64,000 nucleotides of DNA from Chryseobacterium binzhouense. Lineage in GTDB: Bacteria > Bacteroidota > Bacteroidia > Flavobacteriales > Weeksellaceae. The notes under the pieces were generated by a model. The model had not been told where the DNA came from. It worked only from the letters and a program-made list of their open reading frames with translations, and ran no database searches. Location: the NCBI RefSeq assembly GCF_007474545.1, contig NZ_VKOG01000002.1, positions 552,796-616,795 on the forward strand, in the 5' to 3' direction. How positions within the stretch are numbered: position 1 is the first letter of the stretch; every line of letters starts with the position of its first letter. The translations under genes were made by a program, and so were the position numbers. Of this stretch, positions 23,034 through 30,936 are shown in pieces.

Positions 23034-23385
23034 ATTTAAGCTTCGAACTTGAAATAATTTTAGATAGAATTAATAAAATTTCTTTTAAATCTGAAATTAA
23101 TTTTTCATTGGGCGATTGCAAATGTGGAGACTTTAAACACAGTAAAAGCCAATATTCTGTTTCATCAGCTTCTTTAGCGGCAATTTTCAATTTATGGATA
23201 AAATCTGCCTTGCTTTCTGCATTTTGGGCTTCTCTAACATTGGCTCCAATCGAAGTTCCAGATTTGAAAATCTGATTTGCTAATGGAAATCTTTTAGATT
23301 CATACAAACCTTCTGAAAATTCGATAATGTCTAATGCAAAATCAAAAGTCTTATTTACAATAATATTTTCTTTATCATTTCTCAT
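23032..23385 (-). CDS. S23-like four-helix-bundle protein (B)
   Basis: The 117-residue paralogue of gene A has the same signature (KSGTSIGANVREAQ and LKIAAKEADETEYWL) and the same four predicted helices. It lies between paaG and paaH in the paa operon and is enclosed by two complementary 26-nt arms (24 of 26 matches). In spirochaetes and Coxiella, relatives are encoded inside 23S rRNA intervening sequences whose ends form a stem cut by RNase III. The layout here imitates that arrangement within a protein-coding operon. A direct role in phenylacetate breakdown is unlikely. Confidence 0.9.
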   Translation of the reverse strand: MRNDKENIIVNKTFDFALDIIEFSEGLYESKRFPLANQIFKSGTSIGANVREAQNAESKADFIHKLKIAAKEADETEYWLLLCLKSPHLQSPNEKLISDLKEILLILSKIISSSKLK

Positions 23386-23408
23386 TTAATGCTCTTTAAA
23401 CATTTTCA

Positions 23409-23434
23409 AATTCTCAAATTAACTCATTTTCAAA
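23409..23434. repeat. Right arm of the inverted repeat enclosing four-helix gene B
   Basis: It complements 23008-23033 with two mismatches. Its last 19 bases match the 19-mers at 19068 and 21836 except at two positions, tying the arm to the gene-less copies. It ends five bases before the paaG stop codon. Confidence 0.8.
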
Positions 23435-23438
23435 TTAA

Positions 23439-24239
23439 TTATCTTCCTTTATAAATAGGTTTTCTTTTTTCTAAAAAGGCACTTACTCCTTCTTTAAAGT
23501 CTTCAGTTTCTGCTGCTTTCTGTTGTAAATCGCCTTCTAACTCCAATTGCTGTTTGAGTGTATTGTCATAAGAATGAGCAAATGCTTTTTTGGTTAGTTT
23601 TAAACCAACAGTCGGCATATTTGACACTTTTTCTAAAATTTCCATTGATTTTGAATTGAATTCTTCTTCAGTGAAAACTTCTGCCACCAAACCGTAAGAT
23701 TTTGACTCTTCCGCAGATAATTTTTTTCCTGTGAATGCTAAATAATTAGCTAATTGTCTTCCGAGTAATTTTGGAAGGAAATAAGTTCCACCCGTATCAG
23801 GAATTAAACCGATATTAGAAAATGCCTGAGCAAAATACGCTTTGTCTGTTGCCAAAACAAAATCACAGATCAACGCCAACATCGCTCCGGCTCCAACTGC
23901 AGGACCGTTTACCAACGCTACAACCGGTTTTTTGCAATGGGTAATTTCCATTACCAAAGGATTGTAATAATCTGTCACAATTCTTCTGATAATATCGTTA
24001 TCATGATGTTCATTACCCTGTACAAAAGCATCATCTAAATTCTGACCAGAACAAAAAGCTCTTCCTCTTCCTGAAATGGCAACACATCTTACTGTAGGAT
24101 CTTCGCTGTATTCTTTAACGAAGTCTTTAAGATCTGATAAAGACGGTTTTGTAAGCGCATTCATGGTATCCGGCTGATTCAGATAAGCAATTTTAAGTTT
24201 CCCGTCAAAATGCGACTCAATATCGAGTTGTGTATACAT
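23439..24239 (-). CDS. paaG: 1,2-epoxyphenylacetyl-CoA isomerase (PaaG)
   Basis: The 266-residue crotonase-fold enzyme isomerises the ring epoxide to oxepin-CoA and also shifts double bonds later in the pathway. The oxyanion hole shows as RAFCSGQNLDD and VNGPAVGAGAMLAL. The catalytic Asp lies in NIGLIPDTGGTYFLP, the arrangement typical of PaaG rather than of hydratases, which carry Glu. The gap upstream to paaD is 131 bases of word repeats. The downstream neighbour is four-helix gene B. Confidence 0.93.
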   Translation of the reverse strand: MYTQLDIESHFDGKLKIAYLNQPDTMNALTKPSLSDLKDFVKEYSEDPTVRCVAISGRGRAFCSGQNLDDAFVQGNEHHDNDIIRRIVTDYYNPLVMEITHCKKPVVALVNGPAVGAGAMLALICDFVLATDKAYFAQAFSNIGLIPDTGGTYFLPKLLGRQLANYLAFTGKKLSAEESKSYGLVAEVFTEEEFNSKSMEILEKVSNMPTVGLKLTKKAFAHSYDNTLKQQLELEGDLQQKAAETEDFKEGVSAFLEKRKPIYKGR

Positions 24240-24261
24240 AGTTTTAATTTTTATGATTAAT

Positions 24262-24366
24262 GCACTAATTTAACAATAAAAATGTACCAATATATCAGTT
24301 TACCAATATAACAATATTTAAAGCATTCAAAATTGTTATATTGTTATATTTTCAGATTGTTACATT
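24262..24366. repeat. Word-repeat block between paaG and paaD
   Basis: Words such as TTTAACAAT, AATGTACCAATATAT and TTTACCAATATAACAAT are followed by their rough complements (ATTGTTATATTGTTATATT, GATTGTTACATTAA). It forms an imperfect long hairpin. It contains no open frame. Confidence 0.65.
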
Positions 24367-24370
24367 AATT

Positions 24371-24835
24371 TTAGTGACATTTAAAATAGTCAAAAGGTTC
24401 TAAACAGTCTAAACACTGATACGAAGCCTTACATAGTGTAGACCCGAATCTGCTGATCTGTTTTGAGTTCATAGAACCGCAACGCGGACATTTTTTTGGT
24501 TTGCCGATGTGATGCTCATCGGCTCCTTTTTCGGGAGGCGTGATTCCGTACACCCGAAGTTTTTCTCTCGCTTTATCTGTTAACCAGTCTGTTGTCCAGA
24601 TCGGAAACATTTTGGTCACCACTTTTGCCTCCCATCCGTTTTCTTTCATTATTTTGATGATATCTTCCTCAATGGTAAACATGGCGGGACAAGCCGAATA
24701 AGTTGGCGTAATGGTTATTTCACAAGAATTCTCGCTCGTAACTTTGGCTTCTCTTACAATGCCTAATTCCACAATATTAATAACCGGAATTTCCGGATCG
24801 GGAACTTGGGATAATATGTTTAATAAATTACTCAA
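24371..24835 (-). CDS. paaD: PaaD, Fe-S maturation factor of the epoxidase
   Basis: The 154-residue protein has a MIP18/DUF59 domain (residues 1-100, with SQVPDPEIPVINIVELGIV and TPTYSACPAM) and a C-terminal zinc-ribbon-like part with cysteine pairs (CPRCGS, QCLDCLEP). PaaD is needed for a functional PaaABCE monooxygenase and is thought to serve its Fe-S reductase. The start is TTG 24835, inside the stop region of the upstream lipoprotein gene (8-base overlap); no ATG is available in this frame. This suggests that the lipoprotein gene was inserted just at the paaD start. Confidence 0.93.
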   Translation of the reverse strand: MSNLLNILSQVPDPEIPVINIVELGIVREAKVTSENSCEITITPTYSACPAMFTIEEDIIKIMKENGWEAKVVTKMFPIWTTDWLTDKAREKLRVYGITPPEKGADEHHIGKPKKCPRCGSMNSKQISRFGSTLCKASYQCLDCLEPFDYFKCH

Positions 24836-25511
24836 ATTTTTCTATAAAATATATTGAATTGTTGCCTAATATTAGACTATCCTTACGTTTGGGGTCTTTT
24901 GCACTAACAATTTCGCTGAAATATCCTGAAATATGATCTCCTTTTTTGAAACCATATTTAATATCTGCAAAATATTTTCCTTCTTTAACATTTTTATAGA
25001 CAAAAGAATCTATTTTGATTTCTTTTCTATCTCTATAAATTGTATAAATGACTTTAGCTTCTTTATAAATTTCATTTTTTATCTCAGGAGAGAAAAATTT
25101 GTAAAGTAATCCTTTATATGTTTTATTTTCTACTAAATAAAATTTACTATGAGAAGAATCTATTTTACCATGTTCTTTAAAAATAATTTGATTTTTGAAG
25201 AAATCATTCTTACCAAAAACTATATAATCAATTTGTATTTCCTTGGAATCAGTTTTATTCTTTAAACTCCAGATTCCTGTTTTTGTATTATTCTTTCTAT
25301 CGAAATCTCCACTAAGTATAAAATATCCTGTGTGAGCAGTAATACGAGTTACGGAATCATTGATTTTTTTCTTCCATTGATTCTTGTAATTTTTCAACTG
25401 AAACATTTCTTCAATATTTCCCATATCATTAATGACTTTAGCTTCCACCGCCTTTTTTTGACAAGAAATAATGAAAAAACTAATTATTGAAAAGATTACG
25501 AATTTACTCAT
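24828..25511 (-). CDS. Lipoprotein of unknown function inserted between paaC and paaD
   Basis: The protein has 227 residues with a lipoprotein signal (IISFFIISC), and a Lys- and Asn-rich mature part with alternating beta strands. No known family is recognised. Codon use is visibly more AT-rich than in the flanking paaC and paaD. Since PaaC and PaaD act in the cytosol, an exported lipoprotein is out of place here. Its stop overlaps the start of paaD by 8 bases. Confidence 0.7.
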   Translation of the reverse strand: MSKFVIFSIISFFIISCQKKAVEAKVINDMGNIEEMFQLKNYKNQWKKKINDSVTRITAHTGYFILSGDFDRKNNTKTGIWSLKNKTDSKEIQIDYIVFGKNDFFKNQIIFKEHGKIDSSHSKFYLVENKTYKGLLYKFFSPEIKNEIYKEAKVIYTIYRDRKEIKIDSFVYKNVKEGKYFADIKYGFKKGDHISGYFSEIVSAKDPKRKDSLILGNNSIYFIEKFE

Positions 25512-25573
25512 ATATATAAAATCAAACTTTATAGCAATTAATTGTTAAACTGCTACATTGCTACATTCAAAAT

Positions 25574-26323
25574 CTACCATGTACAACCCGGATATGCTCT
25601 CTGCATATACTGCAATTCACAAAGGATATATCCAAAATATTCTGTGTGATATCCTGTTCTGGATTTTGGCTGCATGAAAGGATTGGTAGGATATTCTAAG
25701 TAGAAATCTGCAAAATCTTTTTTGGTGATTGCTAAAAATTCTTCATAAAGAGCATCTGTATTCGGAGCAATATTTAAAGCTACTAAATCATCTTCTCCTT
25801 CTGTTTTTGCAAATAAACCTTTGGTGTATTCCCAGATATTTTCAATGGCTTTTTCTAAACGGCTCTTACTTTCTTCCGTTCCCTGAGCGAAAATTTTCAT
25901 CCAGGATGCAGCATGTGTGTAATGATATTTTACCTCTTTTAATGATTTTTGAGCAATAGCCGCCAATTCTTCATTGGCTGAATTGGATAATGCTTCGTAC
26001 ATCAGTTTCTGATACACTGCGAAAACGTAAACTTTTAAAATCGTCTGAGCATAATCTTCGTTCGGAAGTTCTGTCCAGTGTGCATTTACATATTCGTGTT
26101 CGTATCTTAAAAAAGCGATATCATCTTCAGATTTTCCGTCGTCTAAAAGTCTTGAAGCGTAAACGTAAAAGTTATTCGCTTGTCCGAGTTCATCCAACGC
26201 AATGTTTGTTAATGCAATATCTTCCTCCAGATAAGGACCTTCACCGCACCACGCAGACAAACGCTGTCCCATAATGAAACTGTCGTCTGCTAATTTTAAT
26301 AGATAATTATATAATGGGTTCAT
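25574..26323 (-). CDS. paaC: PaaC, structural subunit of phenylacetyl-CoA epoxidase
   Basis: The protein has 249 residues and a ferritin-like fold without a full di-iron site. In E. coli PaaC forms the stable heterodimer with PaaA. Recognisable stretches are LLKLADDSFIMGQRLSAWCG near the N-terminus and KYHYTHAASWMKIFAQGTEE in the middle, and the C-terminal YILCELQYMQRAYPGCTW is highly typical. It follows paaB by 69 bases (with a GCCAAAAGC-type inverted repeat in the gap). Confidence 0.95.
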   Translation of the reverse strand: MNPLYNYLLKLADDSFIMGQRLSAWCGEGPYLEEDIALTNIALDELGQANNFYVYASRLLDDGKSEDDIAFLRYEHEYVNAHWTELPNEDYAQTILKVYVFAVYQKLMYEALSNSANEELAAIAQKSLKEVKYHYTHAASWMKIFAQGTEESKSRLEKAIENIWEYTKGLFAKTEGEDDLVALNIAPNTDALYEEFLAITKKDFADFYLEYPTNPFMQPKSRTGYHTEYFGYILCELQYMQRAYPGCTW

Positions 26324-26327
26324 TGTT

Positions 26328-26388
26328 TTAGCTTTTGGCTTTTGGCGTATAGCTTTTGGCCAAATGCCAGCAGCTAACAGCCAAAAGA
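26328..26388. repeat. Inverted repeat of GCCAAAAGC type between paaB and paaC
   Basis: The left part has three copies of AGCTTTTGGC-like words, and the right part has CCAAATGCCAGCAGCTAACAGCCAAAAG, which split into words complements the left. It is a third repeat family, unlike the AACAATGTA and TTTGAAAAT families of the nearby gaps. Confidence 0.65.
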
Positions 26389-26392
26389 TGTT

Positions 26393-26674
26393 TTACATAT
26401 TTTTTACATCGTTCGGGATCTCGTAGAATGTTGGATGACGGTATAGTTTGTCATCAGCCGGATCGAAGAATGCTTCTTTATCCACCCCTTCTGAAGTTAC
26501 GATGTATTTACTTGGAACTACCCAAACAGAAGTTCCTTCTTTTCTTCTTGTATAAACGTCTCTTGCGTTCTGCAAAGCCATTTCTGCTGTTGGTGCCTGT
26601 ACAATTCCAACGTGTTTGTGAGATAATCCCGGCTTAGTCTGAATAAATACTTCCCACATATCTAAATTTGCCAT
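26393..26674 (-). CDS. paaB: PaaB subunit of phenylacetyl-CoA epoxidase
   Basis: The protein has 93 residues, the usual length. The sequence WEVFIQTKPGLSHKHVGIVQ at the start and DVYTRRKEGTSVWVVPSKYI in the middle are nearly invariant in PaaB, a small bridging subunit that joins the PaaAC dimers of the complex. It lies between paaA and paaC. Confidence 0.97.
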   Translation of the reverse strand: MANLDMWEVFIQTKPGLSHKHVGIVQAPTAEMALQNARDVYTRRKEGTSVWVVPSKYIVTSEGVDKEAFFDPADDKLYRHPTFYEIPNDVKNM

Positions 26675-26688
26675 AATTAAAATTAATT

Positions 26689-26790
26689 TAACAATGTATC
26701 AATGTACCAGTTTAACAATGAGATGCTTCGACAAGTTCAGCATGACAATGATTGTTACATTTTTACATTGGTATATTGTTATATTGAAAT
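26689..26790. repeat. Composite repeat between paaA and paaB, with CTTCGACAAGTTCAGCATGAC core
   Basis: Words of the AACAATGTATCAATGTACCA type on the left face ATTGTTACATT, ACATTGGTATATTGTTATATT on the right. The centre (about 26720-26745) holds GATGCTTCGACAAGTTCAGC, which itself forms a small hairpin (ATGCT with AGCAT). This core resembles a short dispersed repeat found in many bacterial chromosomes. Confidence 0.7.
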
Positions 26791-27717
26791 TTTTTCCTGT
26801 TTTTCTGCAAAAGCTGCTGCCGCTTCTTTTACCCAAGCATTCTCTCTCTGCGCCTTTCTTTTGGTTTCGATACGCTTTTTATTGGCAGGACCATTTCCTT
26901 TTAAGATTTCCATGAATTCATCCCAAGGAAGTTCTCCGAAATCGTAATGCTGTCTTTCTTCATTCCATTTCAGATCTTTGTCCGGAATGGTTAATCCCAA
27001 AAACTCAGCCTGAGAAACGGTAACGTCAATAAATCTCTGACGAAGACTGTCGTTACTCTCTCTTTTCACTCTGTAATTCATAGAGATTTTTGAGTTTGGC
27101 GAACTATCGTCATTCGGACCAAACATCATTAAAGCTGGCCACCAGAAACGATTTAACGAAGCCTGAGCCATTTCTTTCTGCTGTTTTGTACCGCGGCAAA
27201 GAGCCATCAAAATCTCGTAACCCTGTCTTTGGTGGAAAGATTCTTCTTTACAGATTTTCACCATCGCTCTTGAGTAAGGACCGTAAGAATTCCCCATCAA
27301 CATTACCTGATTCATAATGGCAGCACCATCAACCAACCAACCGATCGCACCGATATCTGCCCAGCTTAAAGTCGGATAGTTAAAAATACTTGAATATTTT
27401 GCTTTTCCTGAAAGCATATCTTCATAGGTTGCATCTCTGTCGGCTCTGATCGTTCCGTTTCCCAAAGTTTCTGTTGCAGAATAAAGGTATAAACCGTGAC
27501 CTGCCTCGTCCTGAACTTTAGCCAAAAGAGCCATCTTTCTTCTCAGTGAAGGCGCTCTGGAAATCCAGTTAGCTTCCGGCAACATCCCAACAATCTCAGA
27601 ATGGGCGTGCTGTGAAATCTGACGAACCAATAGTTTTCTGTAATCATCGGGCATTACATCTTTTGGTTCTACTTTATTTTCGTCGTGTACGTATTGTACA
27701 AATTTTTCTAAATCCAT
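26779..27717 (-). CDS. paaA: PaaA, catalytic subunit of phenylacetyl-CoA epoxidase
   Basis: The 312-residue di-iron ferritin-like oxygenase inserts oxygen into phenylacetyl-CoA to give the 1,2-epoxide. Iron-ligand motifs are visible as [15 protein letters not shown] and [13 protein letters not shown] (two ExxH pairs), with [20 protein letters not shown] before the first. The C-terminal part has the PaaA-typical [19 protein letters not shown]. It follows paaE by 74 bases and precedes paaB. Confidence 0.97.
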   Translation of the reverse strand: MDLEKFVQYVHDENKVEPKDVMPDDYRKLLVRQISQHAHSEIVGMLPEANWISRAPSLRRKMALLAKVQDEAGHGLYLYSATETLGNGTIRADRDATYEDMLSGKAKYSSIFNYPTLSWADIGAIGWLVDGAAIMNQVMLMGNSYGPYSRAMVKICKEESFHQRQGYEILMALCRGTKQQKEMAQASLNRFWWPALMMFGPNDDSSPNSKISMNYRVKRESNDSLRQRFIDVTVSQAEFLGLTIPDKDLKWNEERQHYDFGELPWDEFMEILKGNGPANKKRIETKRKAQRENAWVKEAAAAFAEKQEKISI

Positions 27718-27791
27718 TTTCTTGTTTTTTGTAAAATGTAAAAAGTATTTATGTATTCATGAATACGTTTTACATTAATCATTAATACAAT

Positions 27792-28877
27792 TTAAACATC
27801 ATAATTAAGCATCACCACATTCGTTGTCGGGTGACATTGGCAAGTAAGAACGAAGCCTCTGGCTACTTCTTCTTCGGTAAGCGCGTAGTTTTTTTCCATG
27901 AAAACTTCACCTTCTAAAACTTCAGCCTTACACGTACAGCACACTCCTCCTTTACACGCAAAAGGTACAGGAAGATTGTCTTTCAATGCTTTATCTAAGA
28001 TACTCTCTTTTTTTGAATTCAAATGGAAAGAATATTCATCATCATCAATGATTACTGTTACCATACTTTCGATATTGGCAATGGCTTTAAACTCATCGCT
28101 CATTTCCTCCGTATTTTCTTCGTCAGGAGCAGTGAAATATTCAAATAAAACCTGAATTGCCGGTACTTTTTTATCTTTCTTTAAATAATCTGCAATTCCT
28201 TTGATCATTTCCGAAGGTCCACAAATAAAATAAGTAGCCTCTTTTACATCAATATCTGTATATCTTTCAAATAAAAGTTCCAGTTTGTCCGGACAAATTC
28301 TTCCTTCAAAAAGCGGATCTTCATGCTTTTCACGGCTTACGAGATAAACTACTTTCAATCTTCCGTTAAACTGTTCTACCAGCCTTTCAATTTCCGCCTT
28401 TTTCATTACATGATTCATGCTTCTGTTGCTGTAAAACAGGTAAGCATTAGAATTCGGTTCCTGATAAAGACTTTCTTTAATATTTGATAAAACCGGAGAA
28501 ATACCGCTTCCTGCTGCCAAACCAACGTAAGTTTTCACATTTGTCGGGTGATAAGAAGTGTTGAAACCGCCCATTGGAGGCATTACTTCCAAAACTTCAT
28601 CCATGTGAAGATGTTCGTTGAAATAACCGGAAACTTTTCCGCCTTCCAGTAATTTCACCAAAACTTCCAGCGTGTTGCTTTTTTCGCTCGGCGCATTGCA
28701 AATGGAGTAAGAACGTCTTTCTTCGTTTCCGTTGATCATCAATTTAAAATTGAGATACTGACCTTGCTTAAATCTGAATTTATCTTTCAGCTCTTCAGGA
28801 ATTTCCACAGCTACACTTACAGCATCGTTGGTATCTTTCTCGACCTTAACGGTTTTTAGTTTATAAAATGAATTCAT
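27792..28877 (-). CDS. paaE: PaaE, ferredoxin-type reductase of phenylacetyl-CoA epoxidase
   Basis: The 361-residue flavoprotein passes electrons from NADPH to PaaA. Residues 1 to about 110 bind FAD (RRSYSICNAPSE), about 110-240 bind NADPH (GLAAGSGISPVLSNIKESL), and the C-terminal plant-type ferredoxin domain carries CKGGVCCTCKAEV and a later Cys in LTCQCHP for the [2Fe-2S] cluster. It is the first paa gene here and has its own promoter and palindrome upstream. In E. coli paaE is last of the epoxidase genes, so the order differs. Confidence 0.96.
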   Translation of the reverse strand: MNSFYKLKTVKVEKDTNDAVSVAVEIPEELKDKFRFKQGQYLNFKLMINGNEERRSYSICNAPSEKSNTLEVLVKLLEGGKVSGYFNEHLHMDEVLEVMPPMGGFNTSYHPTNVKTYVGLAAGSGISPVLSNIKESLYQEPNSNAYLFYSNRSMNHVMKKAEIERLVEQFNGRLKVVYLVSREKHEDPLFEGRICPDKLELLFERYTDIDVKEATYFICGPSEMIKGIADYLKKDKKVPAIQVLFEYFTAPDEENTEEMSDEFKAIANIESMVTVIIDDDEYSFHLNSKKESILDKALKDNLPVPFACKGGVCCTCKAEVLEGEVFMEKNYALTEEEVARGFVLTCQCHPTTNVVMLNYDV

Positions 28878-28923
28878 TATTTTTATAAAGTAATCTTTAA
28901 TTCTTAGTTTATATTAAAACTAA

Positions 28924-28937
28924 CTAACACTTGTTAG
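28924..28937 (-). promoter_or_regulatory. Palindromic operator in front of paaE
   Basis: CTAACA-CT-TGTTAG (28924-28937) is a perfect inverted repeat located just downstream of the -7 box, at the expected start of transcription. This geometry suits a TetR-type repressor such as the PaaR proteins released by phenylacetyl-CoA. No tetR gene is in the window, so the regulator must be elsewhere. Confidence 0.65.
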
Positions 28938-28941
28938 GTTG

Positions 28942-28972
28942 TAAATTTAAAAATAATTTTACTGATAGCAAA
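28942..28972 (-). promoter_or_regulatory. Promoter of the paa operon
   Basis: On the minus strand TTTG (28969-28972), 19 nt, and TAAATTTA (28942-28949) match the phylum consensus except for the last base. The predicted start point falls inside the palindrome at 28924-28937. Confidence 0.65.
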
Positions 28973-28974
28973 AT

Positions 28975-30312
28975 TTATCTTGAATCTGTGTTATTGATTT
29001 TTTTTATCTTTAAAATTTCAGATTCATGTAATGCATCCGTCACCTGTCCTGTTTTTGCAAAGTCTGCCCAAAGTGCACGGATTTTTTTACCTTCCTGAAA
29101 AAGATATTCCCACGAAATGTTTTTTAAAAGTACTGAATTTTTCCATGCTGTTTTATTGGCAAATATCAAAGGAAGATCTATACAATGAGAAGCTCCGGTA
29201 TAACTTTCGTCAGATAAAGAATAGATTTTATACAAATGGATATTTCCTCTGCCATTAGCATAATTGTGTGCAAAAACCTGAGCCGGTTTTTCATAGATTG
29301 ACTTAGTTGTAGATCTTATAATGCTGTTCAGAATTCTCTTAGGCAGATAAGTATAGAGACCGTTCTCTGCAGTTTTTACATAAAATGCAGTTTCATCATG
29401 ATTTGAACCAATCAGAACATCATATTTTGAAGCATTTTTTCTCCATAAATCCAAACTTTCTTCTTCTTTACACAAAGGAGAAAAACCGTATTGAGTGCAA
29501 AAAGGCATTGAAGTCTTTAGTCCGTATTTTCTGAATGATGGTAAAAACTTTTCATAACTGTTCACCATTTTCAGAACATCATTTTCATTTTTAAGATCTT
29601 CTGTTTTAAGGAAAAACTCTTCTGACATTTTTTGTCTTCTATGCCTGAAACCAAGTGGTGCACTTTGGATAATTGCCCGGTGAAACAATCCTTCCACACC
29701 TTCTGAAATCATCAGATGAGCAATGGCATCACCACCGGAAGACTGTCCGAAAAGCGTAATATTGTTCTTATCACCATCAAAATTTTCAATATGATTCTGA
29801 ATCCATTTCAGAGCTTCTATTATATCAAACAAACCTAAATTGGCTGGTCTTTCATCAGTTCCACCCAAAAAACCAAACAAACCCAAACGATAAGAGACCG
29901 AAACTACCATTACATTTTGTTCCTTTACCCAGACTGAAGGATCTGAAGTGGGAAGACTTCCGCAACCAATTTCGTAAGAACCACCATGAATCCAGACAAT
30001 GACAGGAAATTTTCCGGTATTTTTTGAAATTTCAGGACGGGTAATGGTAAGAAATTGTGGAGATTCATCAGGAATAAAATCTTCCGGATCTGTTTTTTGA
30101 ATCAATCTATCTAAAAAAGGACTTAATTTTTGAGGACAAACCGGAGTTTTATCTAAAATTTGTTCAAAACTATTTTTTAATCTTGCAGGATGTTTGAACC
30201 TATCTGATCGGGCGTAGCGAATATTTTTAGCCTTTAAAACATTGTTTTCACGAAATGCAAGAATATCTCCTATAGATGTACGAAATGTATGAGTTTTAAC
30301 CTGATTCTGCAT
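28975..30312 (-). CDS. Carboxylesterase, type B family
   Basis: The 445-residue alpha/beta-hydrolase has the type-B signatures: IVWIHGGSYEIG (oxyanion hole), NLGLFDIIEALKWIQNHIENFDGD and LFGQSSGGDA with nucleophile Ser191. GASHCIDLPLIFAN near the end contains the probable catalytic His. No signal peptide is seen, so it is cytosolic. Substrates are unknown. It lies upstream of paaE on the same strand, but the paa promoter lies between, so joint control is uncertain. Confidence 0.9.
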   Translation of the reverse strand: MQNQVKTHTFRTSIGDILAFRENNVLKAKNIRYARSDRFKHPARLKNSFEQILDKTPVCPQKLSPFLDRLIQKTDPEDFIPDESPQFLTITRPEISKNTGKFPVIVWIHGGSYEIGCGSLPTSDPSVWVKEQNVMVVSVSYRLGLFGFLGGTDERPANLGLFDIIEALKWIQNHIENFDGDKNNITLFGQSSGGDAIAHLMISEGVEGLFHRAIIQSAPLGFRHRRQKMSEEFFLKTEDLKNENDVLKMVNSYEKFLPSFRKYGLKTSMPFCTQYGFSPLCKEEESLDLWRKNASKYDVLIGSNHDETAFYVKTAENGLYTYLPKRILNSIIRSTTKSIYEKPAQVFAHNYANGRGNIHLYKIYSLSDESYTGASHCIDLPLIFANKTAWKNSVLLKNISWEYLFQEGKKIRALWADFAKTGQVTDALHESEILKIKKINNTDSR

Positions 30313-30432
30313 TGTAGTTGTAATACTTTCTACTATAAATGTAAGATTAATTCAGGAATTAAATGTTTTTTGAGAAATAATTTAACTGTATAAGGTTTAA
30401 AGTATACGGATAAATGCAGAAAAGTTCAAACA

Positions 30433-30460
30433 AAAAATGCCCCAGTAGAAACTGAGGCAT
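30433..30460 (-). terminator. Terminator of the rpoBC-DUF3467 unit
   Basis: A 9-bp stem (30439-30447 with 30452-30460, one G-U pair on the minus strand) with a 4-nt loop is followed by TTTTTTG on the minus strand. It lies 24 bases after the DUF3467 stop codon. Confidence 0.88.
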
Positions 30461-30483
30461 CTTTATTTTGATTAAGAAAAATC

Positions 30484-30792
30484 TTAAGCGTTTACGTTGT
30501 TTCCACCTAAAACGAAAGGCTCAACTTCTTTGATTTCTCCAAATTGCTGCTCATAATTAGCAACATTTTGCTGAAGTGCAGCTAAAACTCTCTTAGCGTG
30601 AAGAGGAGCCAAGATTACTCTTGATCTTACATTTGCTTGTTGTACACCCGGCATTAACTGGATGAAATCTACAACGAATTCAGATGGAGAGTGGTTTACT
30701 AAAGCTAGGTTACAGTAAACTCCTGAAGCGATCATTTCGTTTAACTGGATGTTGATGTTTCCGTCTTGTGGATTTTGATTTTGATTGTCCAT
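30484..30792 (-). CDS. DUF3467 family protein
   Basis: The 102-residue protein has the DUF3467 core (NIQLNEMIASGVYCNLALVN and RVILAPLHAKRVLAALQQN). The family is widespread in Bacteroidetes and Chlorobi and commonly follows rpoC, as here. Function is unknown; the shape suggests a small all-beta/alpha adaptor. A GC-containing hairpin lies in the 144-base gap behind rpoC. Confidence 0.93.
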   Translation of the reverse strand: MDNQNQNPQDGNINIQLNEMIASGVYCNLALVNHSPSEFVVDFIQLMPGVQQANVRSRVILAPLHAKRVLAALQQNVANYEQQFGEIKEVEPFVLGGNNVNA

Positions 30793-30887
30793 TTTTTTGT
30801 TTGATGTTTTTGTTTTTAAAATTCAAGGTTCAAAAATAAATAAAACTTTGAACCCCGAACATTAAATTTTAAATTATTTTAATAAGA

Positions 30888-30927
30888 TTTGTGCTTCGGA
30901 TTACCATTTTGTATCCCGAAGCACAAA
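30888..30927. terminator. Hairpin between rpoC and the DUF3467 gene
   Basis: A 12-bp perfect stem (30888-30899 with 30916-30927) carries the highest local GC. On the minus strand the tail is TCTTATT, so T-richness is weak; it may be a partial terminator or a processing hairpin. Confidence 0.65.
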
Positions 30928-30936
30928 GTCTTTTTA

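Noticed and set aside
20370-23385. Diversity-generating retroelement (Avd-like four-helix proteins)
   Set aside because: No reverse transcriptase, template repeat or variable repeat was found near the two genes.
18990-26800. CRISPR array in the repeat-rich gaps
   Set aside because: The words are permuted and inverted, without regular spacers, and there are no cas genes.
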